Shown here: positions 33,966 through 48,977 of the stretch, piece by piece
How positions within the stretch are numbered: the first letter of the stretch is position 1
Layout of the letters: every line of letters begins with the position of its first letter
Assembly: GCF_001968985.1 (NCBI RefSeq)
Contig: NZ_MOEN01000002.1
Location: 40,799-104,798, forward strand
Length of the DNA stretch: 64,000 nt
Source: Desulfurobacterium indicum
GTDB lineage: Bacteria > Aquificota > Aquificia > Desulfurobacteriales > Desulfurobacteriaceae
Direction: 5' to 3'
The notes under the pieces: generated by a model
What the model was told of the DNA's origin: nothing
The model's database searches: none
The model's input: only the letters and a program-made list of their open reading frames with translations
Program-made: the position numbers and the translations under genes

Positions 33966-35571
33966 ACTAATATTTATAACAGGTGGAGTTCTTTCATCTA
34001 TAGGTAAGGGTATAACTGCTTCTTCTATAGGCACACTTCTTGAGAGTAGAGGATTGAAAGTAACGATTCAAAAGCTTGATCCTTACCTGAATGTTGATGC
34101 GGGAACAATGAATCCTTATCAGCATGGGGAAGTTTTCGTAACCGATGATGGTGCCGAAACGGATCTGGACCTGGGTCACTATGAGCGTTTTACCCACAGT
34201 GTAATGAAAAGGATAAACAATGTTACATCAGGTCAAATATACCAGGAGATAATCTCAAAAGAGAGGAAAGGGGAATTTTTAGGAGCCACTGTTCAGGTTA
34301 TTCCTCATGTTACAGACAGTATTAAAGAGAAAATTAGGAAAATAGCTTCTTCCAATGTAGATGTTGCAATAGTAGAAGTCGGTGGAACCGTTGGTGATAT
34401 TGAAGGTCTTCCGTTTCTTGAAGCCATAAGACAGGTTGGTATAGAGGTAGGAAAAACAAATGCTATTTATGTTCATGTTACTTATGTTCCGTATGTGAAA
34501 GCAGCTGGGGAACTTAAAACAAAGCCGACTCAGCATTCAGTTAAAGAGTTAAGAGCAATAGGTATTCAGCCTGATATCATAGTTTGCCGTTCAGAGAGAA
34601 CGATTCCTTCTTCTGTTAAAAAGAAAATAGCTCTTTTCACCAACGTTAAGGAGCAGGATGTCATAAACGCAAAAGATCTATCAACGATTTACGAAGTACC
34701 CCTTCACCTTAAAAAAGAAAGGATTGACGAGATAATTCTTGAAAAGCTTCAAATACCGGCCGATGAACCGGATCTTGATGAGTGGAAAGATTTTGTTACC
34801 AGGGTTAAAAAGCCAGAAAACGGAACAGTTTTGATAGCTGTTGTTGGGAAGTATATAGAGCTTCCTGATGCCTATAAGAGTATCATAGAATCTTTTGTCC
34901 ATGCTGGTGCAGAGAATAACGTGAAGGTGGACATAAGATGGGTGAATGCAGACCTTCTTGATGCTGAAAAGCCTGAAGAGTATTTGAAAGATGTTCACGG
35001 CATACTTGTTCCCGGTGGATTTGGGGAAAGAGGTGTTGAAGGGAAAATCAAAGCCATTCGCTATGCGAGAGAGAACAAAATTCCGTTTCTCGGTATTTGT
35101 CTTGGTATGCAGTGTGCGGTTATTGAATTTGCAAGAAACGTTGCTGGATTGGAAGGTGCTCACAGTGCCGAGTTTAGTCCGGAAACTGAATATCCTGTTA
35201 TAGATTTGATGGAGTCTCAAAAAGGGGTGAAGGAAAAAGGCGGGACAATGAGACTTGGTGCCTATCCTTGTGTTTTGAAAGAGGGAACAAAGAGCTTTGC
35301 GGCTTACGGTGAAAGGGAGATTTCTGAAAGACACAGACACAGATATGAATTTAATAACCGTTTCAGAGAAGTTCTTGAGGATGCGGGTCTTACTATTGCG
35401 GGCACATCTCCGGATAATTCTCTTGTGGAAATTGTGGAGATACAAGAGCATCCGTGGTTTGTAGGTGTTCAGTTTCATCCTGAGTTTAAATCAAGACCGT
35501 GGAAACCTCATCCTCTCTTTGTTGATTTTGTTAAAGCTTCCGTGTTAAGGAGAGATAATGTTTCATCTTAA
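33955..35571 (+). CDS. pyrG: CTP synthase
   Basis: Aminates UTP to CTP using glutamine. The 538-residue enzyme has the synthase domain starting [17 protein letters not shown]. The C-terminal class I glutamine amidotransferase has the nucleophile in [11 protein letters not shown] and the histidine-glutamate pair in QFHPEFKS. Overlaps kdsB by 11 and marC by 14 bases. Confidence 0.98.
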   Translation: MAAKLIFITGGVLSSIGKGITASSIGTLLESRGLKVTIQKLDPYLNVDAGTMNPYQHGEVFVTDDGAETDLDLGHYERFTHSVMKRINNVTSGQIYQEIISKERKGEFLGATVQVIPHVTDSIKEKIRKIASSNVDVAIVEVGGTVGDIEGLPFLEAIRQVGIEVGKTNAIYVHVTYVPYVKAAGELKTKPTQHSVKELRAIGIQPDIIVCRSERTIPSSVKKKIALFTNVKEQDVINAKDLSTIYEVPLHLKKERIDEIILEKLQIPADEPDLDEWKDFVTRVKKPENGTVLIAVVGKYIELPDAYKSIIESFVHAGAENNVKVDIRWVNADLLDAEKPEEYLKDVHGILVPGGFGERGVEGKIKAIRYARENKIPFLGICLGMQCAVIEFARNVAGLEGAHSAEFSPETEYPVIDLMESQKGVKEKGGTMRLGAYPCVLKEGTKSFAAYGEREISERHRHRYEFNNRFREVLEDAGLTIAGTSPDNSLVEIVEIQEHPWFVGVQFHPEFKSRPWKPHPLFVDFVKASVLRRDNVSS

Positions 35572-36202
35572 TGCGGGAAATCTTTTCTTGCAGGATGTGA
35601 TATCTCTGGTTGCTATTCTTAACCCGGTGGCAGCTGCCGCAGTTATGATATCTCTTCTGCCGCCGGAGACGCCGAAAGTTGTTACTGATAATGTTGCTCT
35701 CAGAACAGCCAGGCTTGTTTTTATCGCTTGCCTGGTAACTTTGTTCTTTGGTGATTTAATTTTTAAAATTTTTGGAATTAACATAAACTCTATAAAGGTT
35801 ATCGGTGGGTTGGTTCTCCTTGTTCTCTCACTTAACATGATTAACGGTAAACTTTCGATAGGAACAAAGCACACTGCCGAAGAGATTTCTGAAGCTGCGG
35901 AGAGGGAAGATATTGCCATTGTGCCTCTTGGTATTCCGGTGCTTTTTGGTCCTGGAGTTATAGCTACCGTTATCATTTTAAAAGAAAGGAGTGGTTCACT
36001 GTTTACTCTTGCACTTCTTATATGTGCAATAGCTGTTGCTTCATGGATCACCTATGTTGTTCTTAAAAATGCCAGGATACTTATGAAGCGGCTTGGTATT
36101 ACAGGATTTAAGATAATTACGAGAATTATGGGACTTATAGTTGGTGCAATAGCATCTCAATTTATTATTTCGGGTGTAAAAGTCCTATGGCTGAAGATGT
36201 AG
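35558..36202 (+). CDS. MarC family integral membrane protein
   Basis: A 214-residue inner-membrane protein with about six hydrophobic helices. The family signature [19 protein letters not shown] N-terminus, [17 protein letters not shown] and the final [16 protein letters not shown] segment identify MarC/UPF0056. The family was once linked to antibiotic resistance but its function is unclear. Overlaps the pyrG end by 14 bases. Confidence 0.9.
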   Translation: MFHLNAGNLFLQDVISLVAILNPVAAAAVMISLLPPETPKVVTDNVALRTARLVFIACLVTLFFGDLIFKIFGININSIKVIGGLVLLVLSLNMINGKLSIGTKHTAEEISEAAEREDIAIVPLGIPVLFGPGVIATVIILKERSGSLFTLALLICAIAVASWITYVVLKNARILMKRLGITGFKIITRIMGLIVGAIASQFIISGVKVLWLKM

Positions 36203-36211
36203 GCAGGATAT

Positions 36212-37045
36212 ATGAAGATAAAAGAGCTTTCAGGTAAAGAGCTTACCACTATTGGTATAGGAGGTCTATTTCCTGTATTTTTCCCAGAGAGTGAGCAGGA
36301 GCTTTTTCAGCTTGCTTCTAAAAAAATTTTTGTTATTGGTGGCGGCAGTAATCTTGTTCTTCCCGATAAATCGAATTTAAAGTTTGTTTCTCTTTCAAAA
36401 TTTAAAAAGTTTCGTTTAAACGGTAATTCTCTTTTTGTTCAATCTGGTGTAAAGATAAAAGAGATTTTAAACCTGCAGATAAAGAAGCAGTTTTCTCTGT
36501 TTGAGTTTCTTGCCGGCATACCTGAAGTCACTGTCGGCGGAGCAGTTTTCCAGAATGCCGGTGCTTTCGGAAAGGAAACGGCAGAGTTTATAAAATCGGT
36601 GCGGTATATAGATTCAAAAGGTGTTTTAAAAGAATTAAACGATGTTTCGAATTTCGGGTACAGGATTTCTCCTTTTAAAAGTGGAGAAATGATTATTTCT
36701 GTTGAATTTGAAGTTTCCCCTTCCAATTATGTAAAGGATACTATAAAAAGATTTGTAAGAGAGCGGCTTGACAGGCATCCTTCTTTCTATTTAAAAACTG
36801 CCGGCTCTACATTTAAAAATCCTGGAGGTTACTCTGCAGGTTTCCTTATTGAAAAAGTTGGATTGAAAGGGTTTTCTATAGGTGACCTTAAGGTTTCTGA
36901 AAAACATGCCAATTTTCTCATTAATAAAGGTCGTGCAACATTCTCAGATTTTTGTAAAATTGTAGATGTTATAAAAAATAGGGTATTCAACACTTTTGGT
37001 GTTGAGCTTGAACTTGAAGTTAAAATTCCAGGTTTTAAACTTTAA
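36212..37045 (+). CDS. murB: UDP-N-acetylmuramate dehydrogenase
   Basis: Reduces UDP-GlcNAc-enolpyruvate to UDP-MurNAc, an early peptidoglycan step. At 277 residues it is the short (type II) form. The FAD-binding motif GGGSNLVLPD, the LAGIPEVTVGGAVFQNAGAFG segment and the catalytic serine in AGSTFKNPGG are visible. Nine bases after marC. Confidence 0.95.
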   Translation: MKIKELSGKELTTIGIGGLFPVFFPESEQELFQLASKKIFVIGGGSNLVLPDKSNLKFVSLSKFKKFRLNGNSLFVQSGVKIKEILNLQIKKQFSLFEFLAGIPEVTVGGAVFQNAGAFGKETAEFIKSVRYIDSKGVLKELNDVSNFGYRISPFKSGEMIISVEFEVSPSNYVKDTIKRFVRERLDRHPSFYLKTAGSTFKNPGGYSAGFLIEKVGLKGFSIGDLKVSEKHANFLINKGRATFSDFCKIVDVIKNRVFNTFGVELELEVKIPGFKL

Positions 37046-37061
37046 TTTAAAGAGGTATATC

Positions 37062-39689
<2,628 letters not shown>

Positions 39690-39702
39690 CGGAGGAAATG
39701 TA

Positions 39703-41028
39703 ATGACTGAAGCGCTGTTTACAGACCTTTACGAGCTTACGATGATGTGTGCCTATCTTGATAACAAGAAAACCGAAACGGCTTCATTTGAACTTTTTAC
39801 AAGGGTTCTTCCTGAAAAAAGGAATTATCTTGTTTATGCAGGGCTTCAGGATGTTGTTAATTATCTTGAAAATTTTTCGTTCTCAAAAGATGATGTAGAT
39901 TATCTTTACTCTCTTAACCTTTTCCCTGATTGGTTTCTGGATTTTTTGAAAGAATTTCGTTTTACCGGGAATCTTTACAGTATGGATGAGGGAACGCCCT
40001 TTTTCCCCCACGAACCTGTTTTAAGGATTGAGGCACCGATCTATGAAGCGCAGCTTTTTGAAACGGCCATACTTAACATGACTCACATAGGTACATTGAT
40101 TGCTTCAAAGGCAGCAAGGGTATATTCTGTTTCACGAGGAAAGGTGCTTTCCGATTTCTCTTTAAGAAGAACTCATGGAAAAGATGCCGGTATAAAGGTT
40201 GCAAGAAGCACTTACATAGCAGGTTTTTCTTCCACTTCCAACGTTCTGGCAGGAAAGCTTTACGGTATTCCTGTTGTAGGTACGGTAGCTCATTCGTTTA
40301 TCATGAGTTTTGAAACAGAAGAGGAGGCCTTCAAAGCTTATCTGAAGACATTTCCCGATAGATCTATCCTTCTTGTTGATACCTATGACACGGTGAAAGG
40401 TATTGAGAAGGCAATAGAAGTGGCACTTGAATTGAAAAAGAAGGGCTACACTTTGAGAGGTATAAGACTTGATAGCGGCAATGTTCTTGAGCTTGCAAAA
40501 CTTGCAAGAGAAATGCTTGATAAAAAAGGATTTAAGGAGACAAAAATTATAGTCAGTGGTGGCCTTGATGAGTATAAAGTTGATGAACTTTTATCCAGTG
40601 GTGCTCCAATAGATATATTCGGTATCGGAACGAAAGTCGGTACGTCATCAGATTCTCCTTATGTTGATTTTGTCTATAAGCTTGTTGAACTTGGTGGAAA
40701 ACCTGTAATGAAAACGAGCAGCGGTAAGAAAATGTATCCCGGTAGAAAGCAGGTTTATCGCCTTGAATCTTTTGACAGAGTTACTGTTTGGGATGAAAAA
40801 AGTAACGGTAGACCTCTTTTAAAGCCAATTTTTCTCAACGGAAAAAGAACCGAACGACTTCCTTCTCTGAATGAGATAAGGGAGCATTTCCTCTCGGAGT
40901 TTGAGATACTGGATGAAAGAGTGAAAGATATTTACGCAAAGTATGTTTATCCGGTGGAGATTTCGGAAGAATTGAAAAAACTTTATGACAGGACGTATAA
41001 AGAGATAGAGGAACAGAAATGGAAGTGA
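39703..41028 (+). CDS. pncB: Nicotinate phosphoribosyltransferase
   Basis: Salvages nicotinate to nicotinate mononucleotide for NAD. The 441-residue protein shows LYELTMMCAYLD at the N-terminus, FSLRRTHGKDAG, the GTVAHSFIMSFETEEEAF segment and RLDSGNVLELAK. The acidic/basic C-terminus overlaps cmk by 10 bases. Confidence 0.95.
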   Translation: MTEALFTDLYELTMMCAYLDNKKTETASFELFTRVLPEKRNYLVYAGLQDVVNYLENFSFSKDDVDYLYSLNLFPDWFLDFLKEFRFTGNLYSMDEGTPFFPHEPVLRIEAPIYEAQLFETAILNMTHIGTLIASKAARVYSVSRGKVLSDFSLRRTHGKDAGIKVARSTYIAGFSSTSNVLAGKLYGIPVVGTVAHSFIMSFETEEEAFKAYLKTFPDRSILLVDTYDTVKGIEKAIEVALELKKKGYTLRGIRLDSGNVLELAKLAREMLDKKGFKETKIIVSGGLDEYKVDELLSSGAPIDIFGIGTKVGTSSDSPYVDFVYKLVELGGKPVMKTSSGKKMYPGRKQVYRLESFDRVTVWDEKSNGRPLLKPIFLNGKRTERLPSLNEIREHFLSEFEILDERVKDIYAKYVYPVEISEELKKLYDRTYKEIEEQKWK

Positions 41029-41678
41029 CAAAAATAACGATTGACGGGCCTGCTGGAGCGGGTAAGAGCACTATAGCAGAGCTTCTTGCGGAAAAATTGG
41101 GTTTTTTGCATCTTGATTCAGGAGCGGTTTACAGAGCAATTGGAGTTGCTGCAAAGAAAAAGGGAATTGACCTTGATAATGAGGAAGCGGTTTCTTCTTT
41201 TTTAAAATCTCTTTCTATAGAGATAAAAAATAGTGGTAGAGTTTTCGTGAACGGTGTTGACCTTACGGAAGAAATAAGAAAGCCGGAAGGTGGAATCTTA
41301 GCTTCTAAGATTGCAAGATTCCCTGAAGTAAGGAGGAAGGTTATTGAAGTTTTAAGGAAAGCGGCTGAAGGTAGACAAGTTATAACCGACGGGAGGGATG
41401 CGGGAACAAATATTTTCCCTGATGCAGATGTTAAAATATTTTTGACCGCTTCTTCAGAAGAGAGAGCAAGAAGAAGATACAGAGAACTGAAAGAAAAGGG
41501 TTATAACGTGAGTTTTGATCAGGTTTTGGAAGAGGTTAAAGAAAGAGACTATCAGGATAGAAACAGAAAAGTGGCACCTTTAACGGTGCCGGAAGGTGCC
41601 TGCATAATAGACACAACGGGAAAAACAATAAAGGAAGTTGTAAGAGAGATTGAAAATTTAATTCTACACAGCAGGTAA
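41019..41678 (+). CDS. cmk: Cytidylate kinase
   Basis: Phosphorylates CMP and dCMP, recycling the CMP released when KDO is transferred, so it fits the kdsB-pyrG-kdsA run. The 219-residue enzyme has the P-loop IDGPAGAGKSTIAELLAEK, LDSGAVYRAIG and the DGRDAGTNIFPDA segment. Last gene of the nine-gene run. Confidence 0.96.
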   Translation: MEVTKITIDGPAGAGKSTIAELLAEKLGFLHLDSGAVYRAIGVAAKKKGIDLDNEEAVSSFLKSLSIEIKNSGRVFVNGVDLTEEIRKPEGGILASKIARFPEVRRKVIEVLRKAAEGRQVITDGRDAGTNIFPDADVKIFLTASSEERARRRYRELKEKGYNVSFDQVLEEVKERDYQDRNRKVAPLTVPEGACIIDTTGKTIKEVVREIENLILHSR

Positions 41679-41679
41679 A

Positions 41680-41708
41680 CCGTTCGGTTGTTTTGTGGCT
41701 ACGTAGCT
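41680..41708. other. Two small palindromic elements after cmk
   Basis: The 132-base gap between cmk and the next gene begins with AACCG-TT-CGGTT (a short hairpin followed by GTTTTG) and then the perfect palindrome GCTACGTAGC (41698-41707). They could be a weak terminator and an operator, but nothing proves either. An inverted copy of ACCGTTCGGT occurs at 48960-48969. The rest of the gap is A/T-rich. Confidence 0.3.
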
Positions 41709-41810
41709 TCAGAATGATGAAAAAGCCATTTATGGTAAGATGAAAAAAATTTTTTTCCAGCTAATTGTAAATTTTGTAAAATGATTAAAATTCTGATAAA
41801 GGGAGATTTT

Positions 41811-42698
41811 GTGGAGATTAAGCCTTTGACTGAAAATGTTTCTTATATTCCCGGGAGGACGAATGTTGGTGTTATTAAATGTGGTGGTAGTGATGTGATT
41901 TTAGTTGATACCGGTATTGATTCAGGTAGCGGAAAGAGGATTCTGAGGTTTCTTGAAAATAAAAAGTTAAAACCTGTGGCCGTTGTTAATACTCACTTTC
42001 ACACGGATCACTGCGGCGGGAATAAAATTTTGAAAGAGGAAGTCGGTGTTAAAGTTTACGCTTCCAGTGTGGCAGCCACGGTTATAAGATATCCTTTCAT
42101 AAATCCTTTTTCTCTTTTCTCCGGTGTTTATCCTGTGAAGGATTTGATGAACAAGTTTGTTATGGCTGAGTCGTCCAATGTTGATGTTGAGATAGAAGAG
42201 GGAGAAATTAAAATCGGGGATGCCGTTATTAAGATTGTTCCTCTTCCAGGTCATGCTCCGGGGCAGATAGGAGTTGTAGCAGATGATATTTTTTTCTGCG
42301 GGGATGCGGTTTTCGCCCCGGAAGTTATTGAAAAGGTTGTTATTCCGTTTAACGTTGATATAAAGACGGAAAAAGAGACTCTTAACTTTTTGAAGAATAC
42401 TGCTTTTTCTCTTTATGTTCCCTCTCATGGAGAGCCTGTTGAAAATATTGAATTCTATGTTCTTGAAAATTTAAGGCAGATAGAACGTATTAAAGGGATG
42501 ATATTCGGTTTCCTTGAAAAAGAGGCTTCTTCTGAGGAGATTGTTGATTTTGTTCTCAAGGAAATCGGTTTGAAAGTTAAGGCCGTTCACCATTATTTTC
42601 TGATTCACGCAGGGATTTTAGCTTACCTTTCTTATCTTTACAATGAGGGACTGATTTCATTAAAGATTGAAAACCGTCCTCTGTGGAAAAGGAGGTAA
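41811..42698 (+). CDS. Metallo-beta-lactamase fold hydrolase
   Basis: A 295-residue MBL-fold enzyme. The metal-binding motif THFHTDHCGG (HxHxDH) is near residue 55. A second histidine follows in PLPGHAPGQIG, an aspartate in FFCGDAVFA and a further histidine in VPSHGEP. A C-terminal helical domain follows (about 230-295). Substrate unknown. An ATG at 41781 is possible, but GTG 41811 has AAGGGAGA at proper spacing and begins directly with the usual ENVSYIPG strand. Confidence 0.8.
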   Translation: MEIKPLTENVSYIPGRTNVGVIKCGGSDVILVDTGIDSGSGKRILRFLENKKLKPVAVVNTHFHTDHCGGNKILKEEVGVKVYASSVAATVIRYPFINPFSLFSGVYPVKDLMNKFVMAESSNVDVEIEEGEIKIGDAVIKIVPLPGHAPGQIGVVADDIFFCGDAVFAPEVIEKVVIPFNVDIKTEKETLNFLKNTAFSLYVPSHGEPVENIEFYVLENLRQIERIKGMIFGFLEKEASSEEIVDFVLKEIGLKVKAVHHYFLIHAGILAYLSYLYNEGLISLKIENRPLWKRR

Positions 42699-42699
42699 G

Positions 42700-42730
42700 A
42701 AGCAAAAGCCCCAGCATTAAAAGCTGAGGC
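42700..42730 (-). terminator. Terminator of the TIGR04219-like barrel gene
   Basis: On the minus strand GCCTCAGC and GCTGGGGC pair (one mismatch, positions 42723-42730 and 42708-42715) and are followed by TTTTGCTTC. It overlaps the stop codon of the leftward gene. Confidence 0.65.
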
Positions 42731-43481
42731 CTGCTTCAAGATAGGGACCTTTGATTTTGATATCTGAAGATACGTCTTCTATATCATCAATTTTCAGGTT
42801 TTCATATCTGTAACCTGCTCCGACAAAGAGCAGTGGAATCGGTGAATATCTGACTTCTGCTTTTGCATCTAAAAATTGGTTACCCGAATAACCTATCCAT
42901 TTAACTTCTGCATTTACCCTGACAGGTCCTACGCCGAAATCTCCCTGGCCGTAAAGCATAGGAAGCGGTACCTGAAAGTCAGTTGATTCATCTAAACCAA
43001 GAGTTGATGATTTAACGGATGCATAACCGTCAATGTATTTAAGTGTTAAACCGAAGTTTAGATGTGTTGTTCCGAGAGTTGCAAGTCCAAGAAACGGAAC
43101 TCCCCAGTAGAGTGTTAAATCATACTGGTCAAGTCTCAGTTCACTATCAATATCTGCATTCGCAGTAAATGTTTTTCCTGCGAACTGGAATTGTTGAGTA
43201 ATGGTTCTAGAACCTGTAAAGTTGTATTTTGTTGCTTCAATTTTCACATTCGGAATAATAGGTAGCGGGTGTTCTATTCTTACCCACCCAAAAGGTTTTG
43301 TTTCATCTCCTAAGTTAAGGTCATTTTTTACGTCAGCATTAGTTCCCTGATAGTTGATCCATCCTGAAGGTTGTTCCTGAACTGCACCTGCTCCGGCTTC
43401 TATTGTTAAAAGAGGCAGAGCGTTTGCAGCTGTTGAGGATACGAAGAGTACGACTGTTAAAAGTCCTAAAATCTTTCTCAT
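42717..43481 (-). CDS. TIGR04219-like outer-membrane beta-barrel protein
   Basis: A 254-residue outer-membrane protein. The signal peptide MRKILGLLTVVLFVSSTAANA is followed by strands typical of the TIGR04219 family: LLTIEAGAGAVQEQPSG, WVRIEHPLPIIPNVKIEAT and LYWGVPFLG. The last strand ends YLEAGLSF with the terminal phenylalanine used in barrel assembly. Function unknown. Single gene downstream of ahcY. Confidence 0.85.
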   Translation of the reverse strand: MRKILGLLTVVLFVSSTAANALPLLTIEAGAGAVQEQPSGWINYQGTNADVKNDLNLGDETKPFGWVRIEHPLPIIPNVKIEATKYNFTGSRTITQQFQFAGKTFTANADIDSELRLDQYDLTLYWGVPFLGLATLGTTHLNFGLTLKYIDGYASVKSSTLGLDESTDFQVPLPMLYGQGDFGVGPVRVNAEVKWIGYSGNQFLDAKAEVRYSPIPLLFVGAGYRYENLKIDDIEDVSSDIKIKGPYLEAGLSF

Positions 43482-43530
43482 TGCTTTCCTCCACTATAAG
43501 GATTTAACTTCATTTTAACATTTCGAAAAT

Positions 43531-45905
<2,375 letters not shown>

Positions 45906-45949
45906 TTTTCTCTCCCTGCGGTGGTCTGGTTATCGGAAAATTATACTAT

Positions 45950-45977
45950 TTGACTTATTACTTTTTCCGGGTATATT
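45950..45977 (+). promoter_or_regulatory. Predicted typA promoter
   Basis: TTGACT (45950-45955), a 16-base spacer and TATATT (45972-45977), with the start codon 28 bases further on. It is close to the hisC -10 on the other strand, so the two units share a compact divergent promoter region. Confidence 0.5.
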
Positions 45978-46004
45978 TAGCCGTCTAAACTATAAAGAGG
46001 TGAC

Positions 46005-47807
46005 ATGATGAAAATAAGGAACATTGCAGTTATAGCTCACGTTGACCACGGGAAAACAACGCTTGTTGATGGACTTTTGAAGCAGAGCGGAACGTTGAAC
46101 GAAAGAAGAGATTTTGGTGAAAGGGTAATGGACAGTAATGACATAGAAAAAGAGAGGGGTATAACAATCCTTTCAAAAAATACCGCTATTTACTACGATG
46201 TTTATAAGATAAACATTATTGACACACCAGGACATTCGGATTTTGGGGGTGAAGTTGAGCGTGTCCTGAAGATGGTTGACGGTGTTCTTCTCCTTGTTGA
46301 TGCCCAGGAAGGCGTTATGCCTCAAACAAAGTTTGTTGTTAAGAAAGCACTTTCTTTGGGTCTAAAGCCGATAGTTGTTGTTAACAAAATAGATAAACCA
46401 GCGGCAGAACCTGACAGGGTTGTTGATGAAGTTTTTGACCTTTTCATTAATTTAGGTGCAACGGATGAACAGCTTGACTTTCCGGTGCTTTATGCTGCTG
46501 CAAGAGATGGTTATGCAAAGTATGATTTAACCGATGAAAATGTCGATTTGAAACCGCTCTTTGAAACGATTGTGTCTCATGTTCCATCTCCTTCCGGTAG
46601 TGAGGACGCTCCTCTTCAGATGCAGGCATTTACTCTTGATTACGATAATTATGTGGGAAGAATGGCGGTAGCGAGGATATTCAACGGGAAAGTTAAAAAA
46701 GGACAGAGTGTTTTGCTTCTTAAAAAGAACGGTGAAGCGGTGAACGGAAGAATTACAAAGTTAATCGGTTTTAAAGGACTTGAAAGAATTGAAATAGATG
46801 AGGCAGTTTGCGGTGATATCATAGCTTTTGCAGGTTTTGAAACAATTGACATCGGAGATACCGTTGCCGATATGGAATATCCTGAGCCTCTTGAGGCTCT
46901 TCATATAGAGGAACCGACTCTCAGTGTTTATCTTAGCGTTAACGATTCTCCCCTTTCCGGAACGGAAGGTAAATATGTAACGGCTACAAAGTTAAAGGAT
47001 CGCCTCGTTAAAGAGGCGAGAACCAATATCGCCATGAGGTTCGAAGAGATTGGGGAGGGTAAGTTTAAGGTTTCCGGTCGAGGGGAACTTCAGATATGTA
47101 TCCTTGCCGAGAATTTGAGAAGAGAAGGCTATGAGTTTTCCATAAGCAGGCCACAAGTTATCGTTAAAGAAGAAAAAGGAAAACATCTTGAGCCTTTCGA
47201 GCTTTTAGTTGTTGATGTTCCAGATGAATTTGTCGGTACAGTAATAGAGAAACTTGGCAGGAGAAAAGCCGAGATGGTAACGATTATGCCTATGGGAAAT
47301 GGAAGAACAAGAATAGAGTTCGAGATTCCTTCAAGGGGCCTTATCGGCTACAGAAGTGAGTTTTTAACAGATACTAAAGGTGAAGGAATAATGAACAGTT
47401 CTTTCCTCGAATATAGGGAGTTTAAAGGCGTTCCATACAAACGCGGTAACGGTGCCATGGTTTCAATGGCAAACGGAGAAGCGGCAGGCTATGCCCTCTA
47501 CAATTTGCAGGAGAGAGGAAAACTGTTTGTTAAACCGGGTGATAAGGTTTATACGGGAATGGTAATCGGAGAGCACAGTAGAAACGGTGATATTGATGTT
47601 AATCCTATAAAGGGTAAAAAGCTTACTAACGTTAGGGCTGCCGGAAGTGATGATGCAATAAAGTTAGTTCCTCCTGTTGAAATGACTCTAGAAAAAGCTC
47701 TTGAGTGGATAGAGGAAGACGAGCTTGTAGAAGTTACTCCCGAAAGTATCAGAATAAGAAAGAGATACCTTGATATAAGCGAAAGAAAGAGAATGGCGAG
47801 AAAATAA
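46005..47807 (+). CDS. typA: Ribosome-associated GTPase TypA/BipA
   Basis: A translational GTPase of 600 residues involved in ribosome assembly and stress adaptation. G motifs in order: [15 protein letters not shown] (G1), [14 protein letters not shown] (G3) and NKIDKP (G4). Domains II, III and V follow, and the family-specific C-terminal domain carries [16 protein letters not shown]. Tandem ATGs at 46005 and 46008 follow an AAAGAGGTG site. Confidence 0.97.
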   Translation: MMKIRNIAVIAHVDHGKTTLVDGLLKQSGTLNERRDFGERVMDSNDIEKERGITILSKNTAIYYDVYKINIIDTPGHSDFGGEVERVLKMVDGVLLLVDAQEGVMPQTKFVVKKALSLGLKPIVVVNKIDKPAAEPDRVVDEVFDLFINLGATDEQLDFPVLYAAARDGYAKYDLTDENVDLKPLFETIVSHVPSPSGSEDAPLQMQAFTLDYDNYVGRMAVARIFNGKVKKGQSVLLLKKNGEAVNGRITKLIGFKGLERIEIDEAVCGDIIAFAGFETIDIGDTVADMEYPEPLEALHIEEPTLSVYLSVNDSPLSGTEGKYVTATKLKDRLVKEARTNIAMRFEEIGEGKFKVSGRGELQICILAENLRREGYEFSISRPQVIVKEEKGKHLEPFELLVVDVPDEFVGTVIEKLGRRKAEMVTIMPMGNGRTRIEFEIPSRGLIGYRSEFLTDTKGEGIMNSSFLEYREFKGVPYKRGNGAMVSMANGEAAGYALYNLQERGKLFVKPGDKVYTGMVIGEHSRNGDIDVNPIKGKKLTNVRAAGSDDAIKLVPPVEMTLEKALEWIEEDELVEVTPESIRIRKRYLDISERKRMARK

Positions 47808-47812
47808 TCATA

Positions 47813-47842
47813 AACCGGGAATGGTAGAAGTCGTTCCCGGTT
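47813..47842. terminator. Inverted repeat between typA and the GGDEF gene
   Basis: AACCGGGAA (47813-47821) and TTCCCGGTT (47834-47842) form a perfect 9-bp stem with a 12-base loop between convergent genes. T-rich sequence follows better on the minus strand. Confidence 0.65.
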
Positions 47843-48887
47843 AACATATTTCACACCTGTCCCTTCCTCTGTTTTTCGCTGTGTAAAGTGCTTTGTCGGC
47901 TCTTTTTACAAACTCTTTCAAGGTGTCTCCTGCCCGATATTCTGTTATTCCGCAGCTCACTGTTACTTTTCTTTTTATTCCGAAATTTGTATTTTTTATA
48001 GCCTCTCTTATTCTTTCGGCTATTTTAACTGCTTCGTCCGAAGCTGTTCCAGGAAGTGCAACAAGAAACTCTTCTCCTCCGTATCTGAAGGCAAGATCTG
48101 ATTCTCTTATCTGTTTTCTTATTATCTGTGCCACTTTTGCCAGAACCTCATCACCCTTTGCATGACCGTAAGTATCATTTATCTTTTTAAAGTGGTCTAT
48201 GTCAATCATAATAATAGATATGGGCAGGTTATCTTTTCTACTTTTCCATATGCATCTTTGAAGCTGGTTGCCAAAATAGTTTCTGTTATAAAGAAGCGTT
48301 AGACTGTCAAAAGTAGCATTCTTTTCAAGGTCTTTTTTAACAAAGAAATAGATGGCTACTATCAGTATGAAAATTATGCAAAAAATTAAGTTTCTAACGT
48401 TTTCCATGATGGTTAATAGGTGTTCGTCTTTCATCTCCGCTATGCGTTGTGCTTTTGTTGTTGTCTGGTCTGCAAGTTGCCAGCATCGCTCGCTTAAGAT
48501 GAGAATTTGAGGTGTAGAGTTTGTTCTCTCCAGTTTTTTCCATTCGGTCTTAAGGTTTATATAGGATTTTCTAAATTGAAGCTTTTTTTGATAACTTTCG
48601 AGAATTTTATTATTAAAGTATTTTCTGTCAACTTCTTTAAATGCTTTATTTATATAATTTTTAACCTGAGTGGCTTCAGGTAAGTTTATGACTTTTAGTT
48701 TTGCATATCGTTGTATTGAACCTCTTATCTGTCCAAGACGATTTATTATAAATGCATCATCTGTCCTGTAGATTTTCACCGTATTTATTATGAAGTTAAA
48801 TCCGAAAAATACGACAAAAAGGAGGGTCAAAAGTATGCTTATCAACAGGTTTGATTTTGAAACCTCCCGTCCCCTGAAGATTAACAT
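47841..48887 (-). CDS. Membrane-bound diguanylate cyclase (GGDEF)
   Basis: Makes cyclic di-GMP from two GTP. The 348-residue protein has two transmembrane helices (about 13-35 and 166-184) enclosing a predominantly helical periplasmic sensor region of about 130 residues. A cytoplasmic GGDEF domain follows. The active-site loop reads GGEEF (270-274). The inhibitory I-site RESD (261-264) lies five residues before it, so product feedback is expected. Signal unknown. Possible outputs include the pilus encoded at 22-26 kb. It is a single gene. Confidence 0.92.
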   Translation of the reverse strand: MLIFRGREVSKSNLLISILLTLLFVVFFGFNFIINTVKIYRTDDAFIINRLGQIRGSIQRYAKLKVINLPEATQVKNYINKAFKEVDRKYFNNKILESYQKKLQFRKSYINLKTEWKKLERTNSTPQILILSERCWQLADQTTTKAQRIAEMKDEHLLTIMENVRNLIFCIIFILIVAIYFFVKKDLEKNATFDSLTLLYNRNYFGNQLQRCIWKSRKDNLPISIIMIDIDHFKKINDTYGHAKGDEVLAKVAQIIRKQIRESDLAFRYGGEEFLVALPGTASDEAVKIAERIREAIKNTNFGIKRKVTVSCGITEYRAGDTLKEFVKRADKALYTAKNRGRDRCEIC

Positions 48888-48977
48888 TTTTAATCCTTTA
48901 ACTTTTGTGTTTTATAAACTGAATATATAATAAAATAACTTTCAACTCCCAACAGCTAAACCGAACGGTCTTATAAG

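Noticed and set aside
34681..35478. 265-residue minus-strand ORF
   Set aside because: Antisense to the well-conserved C-terminal domain of pyrG, with no protein-like motif.
35563..36051. 162-residue minus-strand ORF
   Set aside because: Exact shadow of the MarC gene.
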